In this document: positions 46,124-54,985 of the stretch, piece after piece | Numbering within the stretch: the first letter of the stretch is position 1 | Layout of the letters: the number at the start of each line of letters is the position of its first letter | Origin: Bacteroidales bacterium | GTDB taxonomy: Bacteria > Bacteroidota > Bacteroidia > Bacteroidales > UBA10428 | NCBI GenBank assembly: GCA_016926235.1 | Contig: JAFGOZ010000221.1 | Span: 1-64,000 of the forward strand | Length of the DNA: 64,000 nucleotides | Direction of reading: 5' to 3' | Notes under the pieces: generated by a model | What the model was told of the DNA's origin: nothing | What the model saw: the letters and a program-made list of their open reading frames with translations, nothing else | Databases searched by the model: none | Translations under genes and position numbers: made by a program

Positions 46124-47392
46124 ATGAATAGAAAAAGATTATTTATCATGGTATTGGTGCTTTTGTGCAGCGGCATTGCATTACGGGCCCAATTTGCAAT
46201 TGACGCGGAATTTCGTCCGCGTACAGAGTTTCGTGATGGCTATAAAAGCCTGAAGGATGATGAGAGTGTGCCTGCGCTGGTAACCGCACAAAGAAGCAGG
46301 TTAAACATTAGTTTTAATAAAGAGAATGTCCTTCTCGGATTATCATTGCAGGATATAAGAGTTTGGGGGGAATCGCCATACAAAACGGATGTGGCAAGTA
46401 TGAATGTGAACCAGGCATGGGCAGGTTACAAATTTAATGATGCTTTAATATTAAAATTGGGCCGTCAGACATTATCGTATGATGATGGTCGATTGCTGGG
46501 ATCCAGAAATTGGAACAATGTAGGTGCATCCCACGATGTGGCATTACTTTCTGTTTCTGCTGAAAAGTTAAGTGTTGATGTGGGTGCCGCTTATAATAAT
46601 GATTCGGATAAAAAATTTGAAAGCTATTATCCGGTTGATTATTATAAATTTCTTACCTATATATGGGTAAACAACAAGTTTAGCGATAACCTGTCAGTTT
46701 CATTAATGAATATTATGGACGGTTTTCAACTGGAAAATTCCGATAATGTTTATTATTCAAGATTTACTTCAGGCCCTTATGCAAAATTTAAGCACGGTGC
46801 ATTCTCTGTTGCTTCTGCTTTTTATTATCAATATGGTGTTTCATCGGAAGGACATGATATTTCGGCCTATTTCTTTCATATAAAACCAGCGTATGAAATA
46901 AATGATGCATTTAATTTAGCGGCTGGTATCGATTACTTATCCGGTGATGATGTATTTAGTGATGATGATAAGGTTAATAGTTTTGATAAGTTATACGGGA
47001 CAGGTCATGGCTATTATGGCTATATGGACTATTTTACTGAATTCCCTGGACATACTGATGGAGGCGGACTTAACGATATTTACCTGCAGTTGAATTATGC
47101 ACTGAAACAAACTTCTTTTGAACTGACTGCTCACCAATTTGCTTTAACCGGCACTTTGGTAGATTCGTTATCTCAACCGGGTATTGTAAAGAAAGCTAAG
47201 AAAGGCCTTGGTACTGAAATTGATGTGATGATAAAACAAAAGCTTAATGGGAAGACTGATGTTCGGTTTGGTTACTCTACTATGTTAGCAACAAATACAA
47301 TGGAAATAATAAAAGGAGGAGATGCATCTAAATATCAGCAATGGGTATGGGTGATGTTCACCTTTAAACCAACACTTTTTAAACAGGAATAA
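46124..47392 (+). CDS. Outer-membrane porin, alginate-export-like
   Basis: 422 residues with a signal peptide ending at ALRAQ. The pattern FRPRTEFRDGYK, RSRLNISF, LQDIRVWG, NQAWAGYKF, LKLGRQTLSYDDGRLLGSRNWNNVG is characteristic of the alginate-export/porin family (PF13372-like), whose members form 18-stranded barrels. The Bacteroidota versions are not shown to export alginate and may pass anions or other small solutes. It stands between the small ORF and a methyl-accepting protein gene, under the putative sigma-54 promoter. The solute is unknown. Confidence 0.8.
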   Translation: MNRKRLFIMVLVLLCSGIALRAQFAIDAEFRPRTEFRDGYKSLKDDESVPALVTAQRSRLNISFNKENVLLGLSLQDIRVWGESPYKTDVASMNVNQAWAGYKFNDALILKLGRQTLSYDDGRLLGSRNWNNVGASHDVALLSVSAEKLSVDVGAAYNNDSDKKFESYYPVDYYKFLTYIWVNNKFSDNLSVSLMNIMDGFQLENSDNVYYSRFTSGPYAKFKHGAFSVASAFYYQYGVSSEGHDISAYFFHIKPAYEINDAFNLAAGIDYLSGDDVFSDDDKVNSFDKLYGTGHGYYGYMDYFTEFPGHTDGGGLNDIYLQLNYALKQTSFELTAHQFALTGTLVDSLSQPGIVKKAKKGLGTEIDVMIKQKLNGKTDVRFGYSTMLATNTMEIIKGGDASKYQQWVWVMFTFKPTLFKQE

Positions 47393-47422
47393 TAGAAAAT
47401 AAATATATAGGAGATTAAGATT

Positions 47423-49108
47423 ATGAAAGCTTTAAATAATTTAAAAATAGGAGTAAGATTAGGATTTGTTTTTGCTCTGATTGTTGCAGTAACTGCAGGA
47501 GGCTTTTTTTATACAATTGATAAAACTAAAACAATGAAAGCAGAGATGGATAATATTTACAAAGTTCATCTTTTAGGAATGGAGTTTTTAATAGAAGCAG
47601 ACAGGGATGCCTATCAGTCAAGTGTTGCACTTAGCCAGGCAATAACCCAATCAAGAAATAAGAATAAGGATGCTGTGGCAGATTTAATGATAGCTGTGAA
47701 TGAAAATTACGAACAGGTTGGACAGCGTTATGGGAAATTTAAAAGTATCTCTCCGGTGGCAACCCTGCAAGACAATATTGCAAAGGATGAGGAATTCAAT
47801 ACGATGTATGCCGAATTAAAATTGCTTACGGATGAGATTATAACAAGTATAAATAGCCGGAAATTAAAAAAAGCCGAGAAAGTTTATTTTGGTGAATATG
47901 CTGAAACTTTTCAAACTATGAGAGACGTGATGGATGTCTTTACCGGTATAAGTCTTGATGAAGCAGATAAATCCTATAATGCCAGTGTGGCCTTAAGTGA
48001 AGCGATTACAAAGAACTCTATTATATTAACAGTTTCAATAGTGTTGTTTATTGTTATCAGTTCAATCCTGCTTACACGAAGCATTACCGTACCTGTTTCC
48101 GCAGCAGTGAGATACATAAAAAGACTTGAAAATGGGGATTTGTCTTTTGAGATTTTAAGTAACCACAAAAACCGGAGAGATGAGGTTGGTGTTTTGTTAG
48201 CCAGTGTATATAATACAACCAAACGTTTGAATGAGATTGTAATGGTGATTAAGTCAAATGCAGATCAAATAGCATCGGCTGGTATTCAGCTAAGCAGTAC
48301 ATCACAACAATTGTCACAGGGTGCAAATGAGCAGGCATCATCGGTTGAGGAAATATCTTCTACTATGGAAGAGATTTCTGCAAATATTAATCAAAACACT
48401 GAAAATGCACAGGAAACCGAAAAGATTGCAGGGGCCTCAGCTAATGGGATTGACAAGATTAGAAACACTTCAGAGAAAAGTCTGATGTCAATAAGTGAGA
48501 TATCTCAAAAGATTACAATAATTAATGATATTGCTTTCCAAACCAACATACTGGCTTTAAATGCAGCTGTAGAAGCAGCCAGGGCAGGTGAGCACGGAAA
48601 AGGATTTGCAGTTGTTGCAGCGGAAGTCCGCAAGCTAGCTGAAAGGAGTAAGCATGCTGCTGATGAAATCATTTCTTTAAGTAATTCGAGTGTTGGAGTT
48701 ACAGAAGAGGCAAAGGAACTGATGGAAAAGCTTCTTCCGGAAGTTGTCAGGACTGCCAAACTTGTTCAGGAGATATCTTCGGCGAGTATAGAACAAAACA
48801 GTGGTGCAGCGCAAGTAAATAATGCAATACAACAATTAAATTCTATTACACAACAGAATGCCGCTGCATCTGAAGAATTATCTACCAGTGCCGAAGAGTT
48901 GGCAAATCAGTCAGAGACATTACAGGAATTGGTTTCATTCTTTAAAACTACTCAGGAATCGTCTTTAGAAACAAAAAAGAAAGAAAAGAGGCGGAATAAG
49001 GATTCAATTTATCACGAAACCTCTAAAGGATATAAGGAAGCCAGTGGTTTTAAACTAAAGTTGGACAGTAATGCTGCACGAGATGATGAATTTGAAGAAT
49101 ATATATAA
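47423..49108 (+). CDS. Methyl-accepting chemotaxis-type receptor
   Basis: 561 residues: a membrane helix (about 11-30), a periplasmic four-helix-bundle sensor (about 35-190, 4HB_MCP type), a second helix (about 195-215), HAMP (about 215-270) and a cytoplasmic signalling domain with the hairpin tip [38 protein letters not shown]. It ends with a charged tail and no CheR-tethering pentapeptide. No CheA/CheW/CheR gene lies in the window. Position after a porin and before a REC-kinase hybrid suggests it may feed into that kinase or a remote chemotaxis complex; this is inference. Confidence 0.92.
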   Translation: MKALNNLKIGVRLGFVFALIVAVTAGGFFYTIDKTKTMKAEMDNIYKVHLLGMEFLIEADRDAYQSSVALSQAITQSRNKNKDAVADLMIAVNENYEQVGQRYGKFKSISPVATLQDNIAKDEEFNTMYAELKLLTDEIITSINSRKLKKAEKVYFGEYAETFQTMRDVMDVFTGISLDEADKSYNASVALSEAITKNSIILTVSIVLFIVISSILLTRSITVPVSAAVRYIKRLENGDLSFEILSNHKNRRDEVGVLLASVYNTTKRLNEIVMVIKSNADQIASAGIQLSSTSQQLSQGANEQASSVEEISSTMEEISANINQNTENAQETEKIAGASANGIDKIRNTSEKSLMSISEISQKITIINDIAFQTNILALNAAVEAARAGEHGKGFAVVAAEVRKLAERSKHAADEIISLSNSSVGVTEEAKELMEKLLPEVVRTAKLVQEISSASIEQNSGAAQVNNAIQQLNSITQQNAAASEELSTSAEELANQSETLQELVSFFKTTQESSLETKKKEKRRNKDSIYHETSKGYKEASGFKLKLDSNAARDDEFEEYI

Positions 49109-49188
49109 TTATTTCAGGGATGCGGAATATACTCCGTATCCCTAAAATCAGGTGCCTGAATTTGATGGTATTTAGTTAATTAAAAAAA

Positions 49189-50376
49189 ATGCAATCTAGA
49201 GGAACCATATTGTATATTGATGATGAGAAAAGAAATCTGGAGGGCTTTTTACATTCGTTTAATGATGAGTATACAATTTACATTACAGAATCTACTGATG
49301 AAGGGCTTTGCATAATTAAAGAAAAGACTGTAGAAGTATTAATTTCAGATTTAAAAATGCCGGATATAACCGGCCTGGATTTTATAAGAAAGGTAAAAAC
49401 GGAATCACCCAATATTGTATGCATTATTGTTACGGCTTATGGAGATATGAACTCGTTACTGGAAGCCATTAATCAGGGTAATATTTTCAGGTATATTCTT
49501 AAACCCTGGGATGAACGGGAACTACAGCATGCAATGAATAGTGCTATTGATTTGCATAGGTTAAGAATACAAAATGAAAACATGGTAAAACTCCTAAGAA
49601 AGCAAAACAGGCAATTGCGTAATGCAAATGCTCTGGTAAAACAGTCAAATCATTTAATTTCAGGTTTTTTGGCCAATCTCAACCATGAAATACGAACACC
49701 TATGAATGGTATAATAGGGTTTTGTGAATTGTTAACAAATAGCAATCTGAATGAAGAAAGGAGAAAATATTTTGTTTCTATTATTAAAGATAACAGCTAT
49801 AGGTTGTTAAATATTGTCAATAGCATACTCGACCTTTCACGCCTTGAAGCAGGTATGGTTGCAATAACCAGGGATAATGTAGATATTAATATACTTTTTG
49901 ATGATATAGCAATTGTTGGGAAATCGTTATTAGCTAATAAGAATGTTGATTTCAGGGTTTTTACAGAACTTGATCAGTGCATCATAGTTTCCGACCGTTT
50001 TCATTTAAACAGGATATTAAATTTATTGCTGGATAATGCTATTAAATTTACTGAAAAAGGCAAAATTGAAATAGGATATATAACGGATAATTCTGAAATA
50101 GTATTTTATGTTAAAGATACAGGGATAGGTATATCTTCAAAAACCAAGAAATGCATATTTGAATGTTTTTACCAGCAAGAATACGCCTTGATTAGAGAAT
50201 ACGATGGATTAGGAGTAGGGTTAACAATTGCTAATCATCTGGTTCGGTTACTGGGAGGAAAAATATGGTTAAAGACTCAACCAGGCAAAGGATCAACCTT
50301 CTTTTTTTCAGTACCTGTTAATATTATTACTTCAAGGAGAAAATCAATAAAACGGATGGTTCGTTCAAAAAAGTAA
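49189..50376 (+). CDS. Hybrid protein: receiver followed by histidine kinase
   Basis: 395 residues. An N-terminal receiver (Asp54 in LISDLKMPD) resembles the receiver of the regulator at 44164 (both have YIDDE-(S/K)xNL-(D/E)GF near the N-terminus and KPWD near the end). A coiled linker leads to a HisKA domain with His166 (LNHEIRTPMNGIIGF) and a HATPase domain (DNAIKFT, KDTGIGIS, GLGVGLTI). No transmembrane segment is present, so it works in the cytoplasm and takes input through its receiver. It closes the porin-MCP run, 80 bp after the MCP gene. Confidence 0.9.
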   Translation: MQSRGTILYIDDEKRNLEGFLHSFNDEYTIYITESTDEGLCIIKEKTVEVLISDLKMPDITGLDFIRKVKTESPNIVCIIVTAYGDMNSLLEAINQGNIFRYILKPWDERELQHAMNSAIDLHRLRIQNENMVKLLRKQNRQLRNANALVKQSNHLISGFLANLNHEIRTPMNGIIGFCELLTNSNLNEERRKYFVSIIKDNSYRLLNIVNSILDLSRLEAGMVAITRDNVDINILFDDIAIVGKSLLANKNVDFRVFTELDQCIIVSDRFHLNRILNLLLDNAIKFTEKGKIEIGYITDNSEIVFYVKDTGIGISSKTKKCIFECFYQQEYALIREYDGLGVGLTIANHLVRLLGGKIWLKTQPGKGSTFFFSVPVNIITSRRKSIKRMVRSKK

Positions 50377-50383
50377 AAGCTTT

Positions 50384-51445
50384 CTACAACCACTTTTTTC
50401 GTTTAAAATAAAGCAACATACCTCCTGCCATAAGTATCATAACCCCCCACATATAGAAATATCCATATCTAAAATGCAGTTCAGGAAGGTTGTCAAAATT
50501 GGTTCCATATACACCGGCAATAAAAGTTAAAGGAATAAAAATGGAGGCAAAGATGGTTAATACTTTCATTACTTCATTTACCTTATTACTAAGGTTTGTA
50601 TGGTAAATGGTCAGATGATCGGTGAGCATATTGTAATATATCTCAATTGCCTCGGTTGCCTGGGTTAACAGGTCATCAAGGTCTTTTAAATAGATTTGGG
50701 TGGGCTCCTTAATACATGTAATGTCTGGTTTTAAAAGGTAAACCATAACTTCTTTTAACGGCCGAATGGATTTACGCATATAGCTGATTTCTGTTTTATG
50801 CCGGTATATCTCATTTACAATATCTCTGCCGGTTTGGTTAAGGATCATTGTTTCCAGGTCTTCAACCAGAGATCCCAGTGTTTCAATATTTGAGATATAC
50901 AGGTCAACCAGAGTATCCATAAGGGCGTAGCACAGGTAGTCAGGTCCTTTTTCACGTATTGGCAATCCTTTACGTAATCGGTCTCTTACAGGTTCAAAAA
51001 AGTCTCCGATCCTTTCCTGTAATGTAATCAAATGATTATCCCCGATAATGAAAGATATTTGTTCATTATGCATTAACCTCTCTTTTTGATCATAGTACAT
51101 CGCTTTTAAGATAATGATTATTTTATCTTCTTCAATCCATATTTTAGGCCTTTGGTCAGTATTAAGGATGTCCTCCATTATAAGGGCAGGGATGGAGAAC
51201 ATATCCCTAAGTTGTTCCATCAAATTAGCCTCGTGCAATCCATCAATATTGAGCCATGTTGTATGTTTCTTTGAAAGGTGTTCTTTAAAATGGTCAATAC
51301 CTTGCAGTTCCTTTTCAATTATTGATTCTTTGTTGAATTCTATTGCACGGATCTGGCTATTTTCCATTTTTTGCTTTCCAATGAAAATAAGTGATCCGGG
51401 AGCTTCACCATGAGATTTTTGACGGGTTTTTAAAAAGCGGGCCAT
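50384..51445 (-). CDS. CorA-type divalent metal transporter with GTN in place of GMN
   Basis: 353 residues from ATG 51445 (MARFLKTRQKSHGEAPGSL); the longer frame includes a repeat-rich upstream stretch and is unlikely. A large acidic/helical cytoplasmic domain precedes two C-terminal membrane helices and a basic tail (FKRKKWL), as in CorA. The signature at the end of the first helix reads YGTNF (313-317), where nearly all CorA proteins have YGMNF. ACC for Thr differs from ATG at two bases. Mg2+ or Co2+ is the usual substrate, but the altered selectivity loop makes this uncertain. Confidence 0.87.
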   Translation of the reverse strand: MARFLKTRQKSHGEAPGSLIFIGKQKMENSQIRAIEFNKESIIEKELQGIDHFKEHLSKKHTTWLNIDGLHEANLMEQLRDMFSIPALIMEDILNTDQRPKIWIEEDKIIIILKAMYYDQKERLMHNEQISFIIGDNHLITLQERIGDFFEPVRDRLRKGLPIREKGPDYLCYALMDTLVDLYISNIETLGSLVEDLETMILNQTGRDIVNEIYRHKTEISYMRKSIRPLKEVMVYLLKPDITCIKEPTQIYLKDLDDLLTQATEAIEIYYNMLTDHLTIYHTNLSNKVNEVMKVLTIFASIFIPLTFIAGVYGTNFDNLPELHFRYGYFYMWGVMILMAGGMLLYFKRKKWL

Positions 51446-51510
51446 AATAAAATATAAATTATCATTATCAGGTCTAAAGGTAAGAAATGATTTGGAAAGA
51501 TGATATATGG

Positions 51511-51534
51511 CATTCATTGTCATTCATTGTCATT
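51511..51534 (+). repeat. Tandem cattcattgt repeat
   Basis: cattcattgt occurs twice in tandem followed by catt, giving two copies of attgtcatt. This is the complement of the aatgacaat repeat at 23942 and resembles the tract at 54891. It lies just upstream of the corA start on the minus strand. Confidence 0.65.
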
Positions 51535-51598
51535 ACCCTAAATACATGAGAGAATATGAAAAAACCACAATAAATGATAATAATGATTTTTAGAATAG

Positions 51599-52270
51599 CT
51601 ATTTCTTCAATGCTGAAATTAATTGCGGCTTATCGATTATCTGAATGGTTTTTCCCTGTGTAAGTATTAACTTTTTTTCATTTAATTCACTTATGGCACG
51701 AGCCAATGAGGGTCTTGCTACGCCAAACATTTCAGCAAGTTCAGTCTGGGTTTTAGGTAGTGTTATTTCATTCGATTCTGTTGTGCGGGATAATTCAAGT
51801 ATATATCGGATAAACTTCTCCTTAAGTGACTGAAATGATAGGAATCTAATTTTATTTGATAGAAATTGTGCTTTATTGGAGACTATATCAAGATAATTGC
51901 GAAGTATCTTTTCATTTAACTGTAACAGCTTAATAAATGAATCTTTCGGAATTGAAAGCACTTGCACATCATTATTTGCTACAAGGTTTACTGGATAAAA
52001 ATTTTGCTTTCCAAAAAGAAAAGCTGGGGCTAATGGCCTGGGACTTTCAATATCCTCAATCTTTATCGTTTTTCCTGAAGGATCGGGCATCTCTCCTTTT
52101 ACACTTCCTTCCAGCAAGATGAGCTGATTAATAATCTCATCACCAGTAAATACAAGGATTTCATCTTTCCGAAAGCGTTTTTTCTGAAAAGGGATTTTAT
52201 TAAATAATGCTGGTAATTCATGTTCATTCAAGCCTTTAAAGAGTGGGCAATTTATCAGGATATCAAACAT
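51599..52270 (-). CDS. Crp/Fnr family transcriptional regulator (HcpR-like)
   Basis: 223 residues: a cyclic-nucleotide-fold sensor domain (about 10-125), a long dimerisation helix and a C-terminal winged helix (about 150-215, TQTELAEMFGVARPSLARAISEL). There is a single Cys near the N-terminus and no FNR-type cysteine cluster, so it does not carry an FNR-type Fe-S centre. It is divergent from a ferredoxin-domain gene, and the spacer holds a perfect 16-bp palindrome GTAAC-N4-GTTAC, which from memory is the motif predicted for HcpR regulators of nitrosative stress and nitrite/NO metabolism. The nrf genes nearby fit that assignment. Confidence 0.83.
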   Translation of the reverse strand: MFDILINCPLFKGLNEHELPALFNKIPFQKKRFRKDEILVFTGDEIINQLILLEGSVKGEMPDPSGKTIKIEDIESPRPLAPAFLFGKQNFYPVNLVANNDVQVLSIPKDSFIKLLQLNEKILRNYLDIVSNKAQFLSNKIRFLSFQSLKEKFIRYILELSRTTESNEITLPKTQTELAEMFGVARPSLARAISELNEKKLILTQGKTIQIIDKPQLISALKK

Positions 52271-52301
52271 GGCAGGTGATTTTTTGTAAAATTACGAAAA
52301 G

Positions 52302-52317
52302 TGTAACATATGTTACA
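52302..52317. promoter_or_regulatory. Perfect 16-bp palindrome, likely Crp/Fnr-family operator
   Basis: TGTAACATATGTTACA is a perfect palindrome between the divergent regulator and ferredoxin genes. Its centre is about 41 bp upstream of the transcription start expected from the -7 box at 52340, the standard class II activator position. The half-sites GTAAC/GTTAC fit predicted HcpR sites. Confidence 0.75.
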
Positions 52318-52339
52318 GTATTGTGGTTCATTGATGACA

Positions 52340-52347
52340 TATCTTTG
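52340..52347 (+). promoter_or_regulatory. Bacteroidota -7 box of the ferredoxin gene
   Basis: TATCTTTG is a full match to TAnnTTTG, with a TTG 16 bp upstream at 52321. Transcription should start near 52351, leaving a very short untranslated leader before the ATG at 52358. Confidence 0.6.
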
Positions 52348-52357
52348 ATAAAAAAAT

Positions 52358-53239
52358 ATGATTATGATTCGTGAAGTTGTAAAAATAGACGAAGACCTTT
52401 GTAATGGTTGTGGTGATTGTATACCTGCATGCCATGAAGGGGCACTGCAAATAATTGATGGGAAAGCAAGGCTTATCAGCGACCTTATGTGTGACGGATT
52501 GGGAGCATGCCTTGGACACTGTCCAATGGATGCAATTACCATCGAAGAACGTGAAGCTGAGCCTTACAATGAGACAAAAGTCATGGAAATTATGGCTGCA
52601 AAAGGTTTTAACACTGTGGTAGCTCATCTTAAACACTTGAAAGAACATGGAGAGACAGAATATTTACATGAAGGTGTTGCCTACCTCAAAGAAAATGTTG
52701 ATAAATTGGAGTTTAATGTTAATCACGTATTAAAAGAGGTGCATCTTTTAGCTAATCAGGAGCATGAACATGGTGGAGGGGGTTGTCCGGGTTCCAGGAC
52801 AATAAGCTTTGGACCAAAAAGCGAGGGTATAAATGGAGAGGATATGGTATCAGGAAAATCGGAGTTGAGACAATGGCCTGTACAGATGCACCTTATTAAT
52901 CCAAATGCACCTTACTTCAGGAATGCTGATGTTGTGCTTGCCTCAGACTGCGTGGCTTTTGCCATGGGTGATTTTCATCAAAAGTATCTAAAGGGTAAAA
53001 GCCTTGCAATAGCATGCCCTAAGCTGGATGACGGGTTGGATGTTTACCTGGCCAAGCTTCAGGCTATGATTGATGATGCCCGGATAAATACCCTGACTGT
53101 AATGATAATGCAAGTACCTTGTTGCGGAGGTCTGCTACAATTGGCTCAGCAGGCAGTGGCAAAAGCAGGAAGAAAGGTTCCGGTTAAAGCTTTGGTAATT
53201 AGTCTTGAGGGAGACGTATTGTCAGAGCAGTGGGTGTAG
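52358..53239 (+). CDS. Ferredoxin-domain protein of the HcpR-regulated (frdX) type
   Basis: 293 residues. An N-terminal 2[4Fe-4S]-like domain has CNGCGDCIPAC and CDGLGACLGHC. The middle is helical, with a Gly/His/Cys stretch (HEHGGGGCPGS). The C-terminal part contains CVAFAMGDFHQKYLKGKSLAIACPKLDD and VPCCGGLLQLA, typical of ferredoxin-like proteins linked to hybrid-cluster protein (hcp) genes. Start codons at 52358 and 52364 are both possible. It probably transfers electrons in nitrogen-oxide metabolism. An hcp gene is not in the window. Confidence 0.82.
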   Translation: MIMIREVVKIDEDLCNGCGDCIPACHEGALQIIDGKARLISDLMCDGLGACLGHCPMDAITIEEREAEPYNETKVMEIMAAKGFNTVVAHLKHLKEHGETEYLHEGVAYLKENVDKLEFNVNHVLKEVHLLANQEHEHGGGGCPGSRTISFGPKSEGINGEDMVSGKSELRQWPVQMHLINPNAPYFRNADVVLASDCVAFAMGDFHQKYLKGKSLAIACPKLDDGLDVYLAKLQAMIDDARINTLTVMIMQVPCCGGLLQLAQQAVAKAGRKVPVKALVISLEGDVLSEQWV

Positions 53240-53300
53240 TATATGATCATTATGGAGCCCTCACACATTTACACATTCTTGAATGGTCACTATGATAATA

Positions 53301-53316
53301 AATGACAACAAATGTC
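53301..53316 (+). repeat. 16-bp repeat, first copy
   Basis: aatgacaacaaatgtc is identical to 54907-54922. The two copies bracket the cupin, nrfH and four-helix-bundle genes. It lies in the non-coding spacer between the ferredoxin and cupin genes. Confidence 0.75.
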
Positions 53317-53382
53317 GATTAATATGATAAACAATAAGCATTAAACAAATTTAAAGCAATAATTTTAACAGGAAAAAAGAGT

Positions 53383-53715
53383 ATGGAAAAGAAAGAATTT
53401 GAAAAAGGAGTAGTATCCAGGTTAAGCGGGTCAATTGATTATTCAAGTGATTCAATAGTGAGTAAAACTGTTTTAAATAAACAAACAGGTACAGTAACAT
53501 TATTTGCGTTTGACAAGGGGCAGGGATTAAGTGAACATTCAGCTCCATTCGATGCAATGGTGCAGGTGATTGAAGGTGTTGGAAGCATTTATATTGATAA
53601 AAAACTGAATTCGGTTGAAGCAGGGTCATTTATTATAATGCCTGCAAACATACCTCATGCTGTGGAAGCAAAAGAGAGGTTTAAAATGCTCCTCACTATG
53701 ATAAAAAGCGAATAA
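53383..53715 (+). CDS. Small cupin-domain protein
   Basis: 110 residues forming a single beta-barrel cupin. Motif 1 is recognisable as LSEHSAPFDAMVQVIEGVGSIYI, with His and Glu in metal-ligand positions. Motif 2 is FIIMPANIPHAVEA, with a conserved His. Such small cupins bind a metal and often work in stress or regulation; the ligand here is unknown. It sits between the ferredoxin gene and nrfH on the same strand, 58 bp before nrfH. Confidence 0.8.
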   Translation: MEKKEFEKGVVSRLSGSIDYSSDSIVSKTVLNKQTGTVTLFAFDKGQGLSEHSAPFDAMVQVIEGVGSIYIDKKLNSVEAGSFIIMPANIPHAVEAKERFKMLLTMIKSE

Positions 53716-53773
53716 CCAGAAAAAAGAAAGAGAAATATGATTTGAAGTATAAAAATATTACTTTCGTATACGT

Positions 53774-54370
53774 ATGATACGCAGATTCATAAAGCTCACT
53801 CAACCTCCCGAAGACTGGCGAATACCGGTGATTATTATTTCCGGCATACTGGCAGGATTATTCATTTACTTAATTTACATCTCCAAAGCTCCATCCTATC
53901 TTTCTGATAATCCTGAGACTTGTGTGAATTGCCATATTATGGCGCCACAATATGCTACCTGGCAACATAGTTCCCATCGTGAGTGGGCTACATGTAACGA
54001 CTGCCATGTACCGCATAACAATGTGTTTAACAAGTACTATTTCAAAGCAAAAGATGGTTTGAGGCATGCAACCATATTTACATTACGAAATGAGCCCCAG
54101 GTAATTTTTATCAGGCAGGAAGGGCAGGAAGTTGTTCAACAGAACTGCCTGCGATGTCATACTTATTTACTTAATGATGATAAACTAAAAATGAGGACGA
54201 GTGATTATCAGCATTTCAGGACAGATAGAAAATGCTGGGAATGCCATCGCGAGACACCTCATGGACGGGTGAACAGCCTGGCCAGTGTTCCTTATGCAAG
54301 GGTGCCTTTGCCTGAGAGTCCTGTGCCGGAATGGTTGAAAGGAATGAAGAAGGAAAGGAGTAATGAATGA
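53774..54370 (+). CDS. nrfH: Cytochrome c nitrite reductase membrane subunit NrfH
   Basis: 198 residues. An N-terminal membrane anchor (about 17-37) is followed by four haem-binding motifs CVNCH (50-54, with the distal Met56 pattern CxxCHxM), CNDCH (74-78), CLRCH (125-129) and CWECH (154-158), the NrfH/NapC arrangement. NrfH oxidises menaquinol and passes electrons to NrfA on the periplasmic side. nrfA follows, but a four-helix-bundle gene lies in between. Confidence 0.95.
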   Translation: MIRRFIKLTQPPEDWRIPVIIISGILAGLFIYLIYISKAPSYLSDNPETCVNCHIMAPQYATWQHSSHREWATCNDCHVPHNNVFNKYYFKAKDGLRHATIFTLRNEPQVIFIRQEGQEVVQQNCLRCHTYLLNDDKLKMRTSDYQHFRTDRKCWECHRETPHGRVNSLASVPYARVPLPESPVPEWLKGMKKERSNE

Positions 54371-54463
54371 TAGGCAAAGAGATGTCATTCATAGTAATTG
54401 ATTGTTATAAAGTGGTTATGAAGTATTTAGCGGATTGAGATTTTTCATGATAAAATCAAAAAT

Positions 54464-54877
54464 ATGAAATTAGAAGTATTACAAGCATATAATTTATCAA
54501 TGAAAATAGGTGAAAAGATATTGAGTATTGGTGATCGCCGGGATTATATTGCAAAAGATACGATGGCAAAACAATTTGTTAGAGCAATTGATTCTTTAGT
54601 TGCCAGTTTAAGTGAGGGCTTTGGCTGGTATCATTTCAGCGATTCAAGGCACTTTGGTTACTATTCAAGGGGTTCATTATACGAATCAAAGACATGGATT
54701 ACAAAGTCCAACAACAGGAATCTGATCAATGAAAATGATTACAAGGATATATTGTCTGAGCTTAACATAATAGCTGTTAAATTAAACAACTATATAAAAT
54801 CTATCGGACGAAAAAATGGAGATATCATTAATGAAGCGATTGAAAATTATGGAGTAATTGACTTGGATCAGATATAA
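54464..54877 (+). CDS. Four-helix-bundle protein (IVP/S23 family) inserted between nrfH and nrfA
   Basis: 137 residues. The family pattern is visible: KQFVRAIDSLVASLSEGFGWY and RGSLYESKTWI, with four predicted helices. The 23S rRNA intervening-sequence family has no established function outside spirochaete rRNA inserts. It interrupts the nearly invariant nrfH-nrfA pair and is followed at once by the tandem aatgacaa tract 54891-54922, while a copy of that repeat lies upstream at 53301. Like the homologue at 13006 it appears inserted with its own repeats. The two proteins are clearly divergent. Confidence 0.85.
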   Translation: MKLEVLQAYNLSMKIGEKILSIGDRRDYIAKDTMAKQFVRAIDSLVASLSEGFGWYHFSDSRHFGYYSRGSLYESKTWITKSNNRNLINENDYKDILSELNIIAVKLNNYIKSIGRKNGDIINEAIENYGVIDLDQI

Positions 54878-54890
54878 ATAAACGATTCTT

Positions 54891-54922
54891 AATGACAATG
54901 ACAACAAATGACAACAAATGTC
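54891..54922 (+). repeat. Tandem aatgacaa repeat tract
   Basis: aatgacaatgacaacaaatg followed by acaacaaatgtc contains overlapping copies of aatgacaa and an exact copy (54907-54922) of the 16-mer at 53301. It lies directly behind the four-helix-bundle gene and ahead of nrfA. Confidence 0.8.
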
Positions 54923-54985
54923 TATAATTTACCAGGACAAAACCACCAGTATCAAAAATGAACATAAAACTAACAATAACATACA

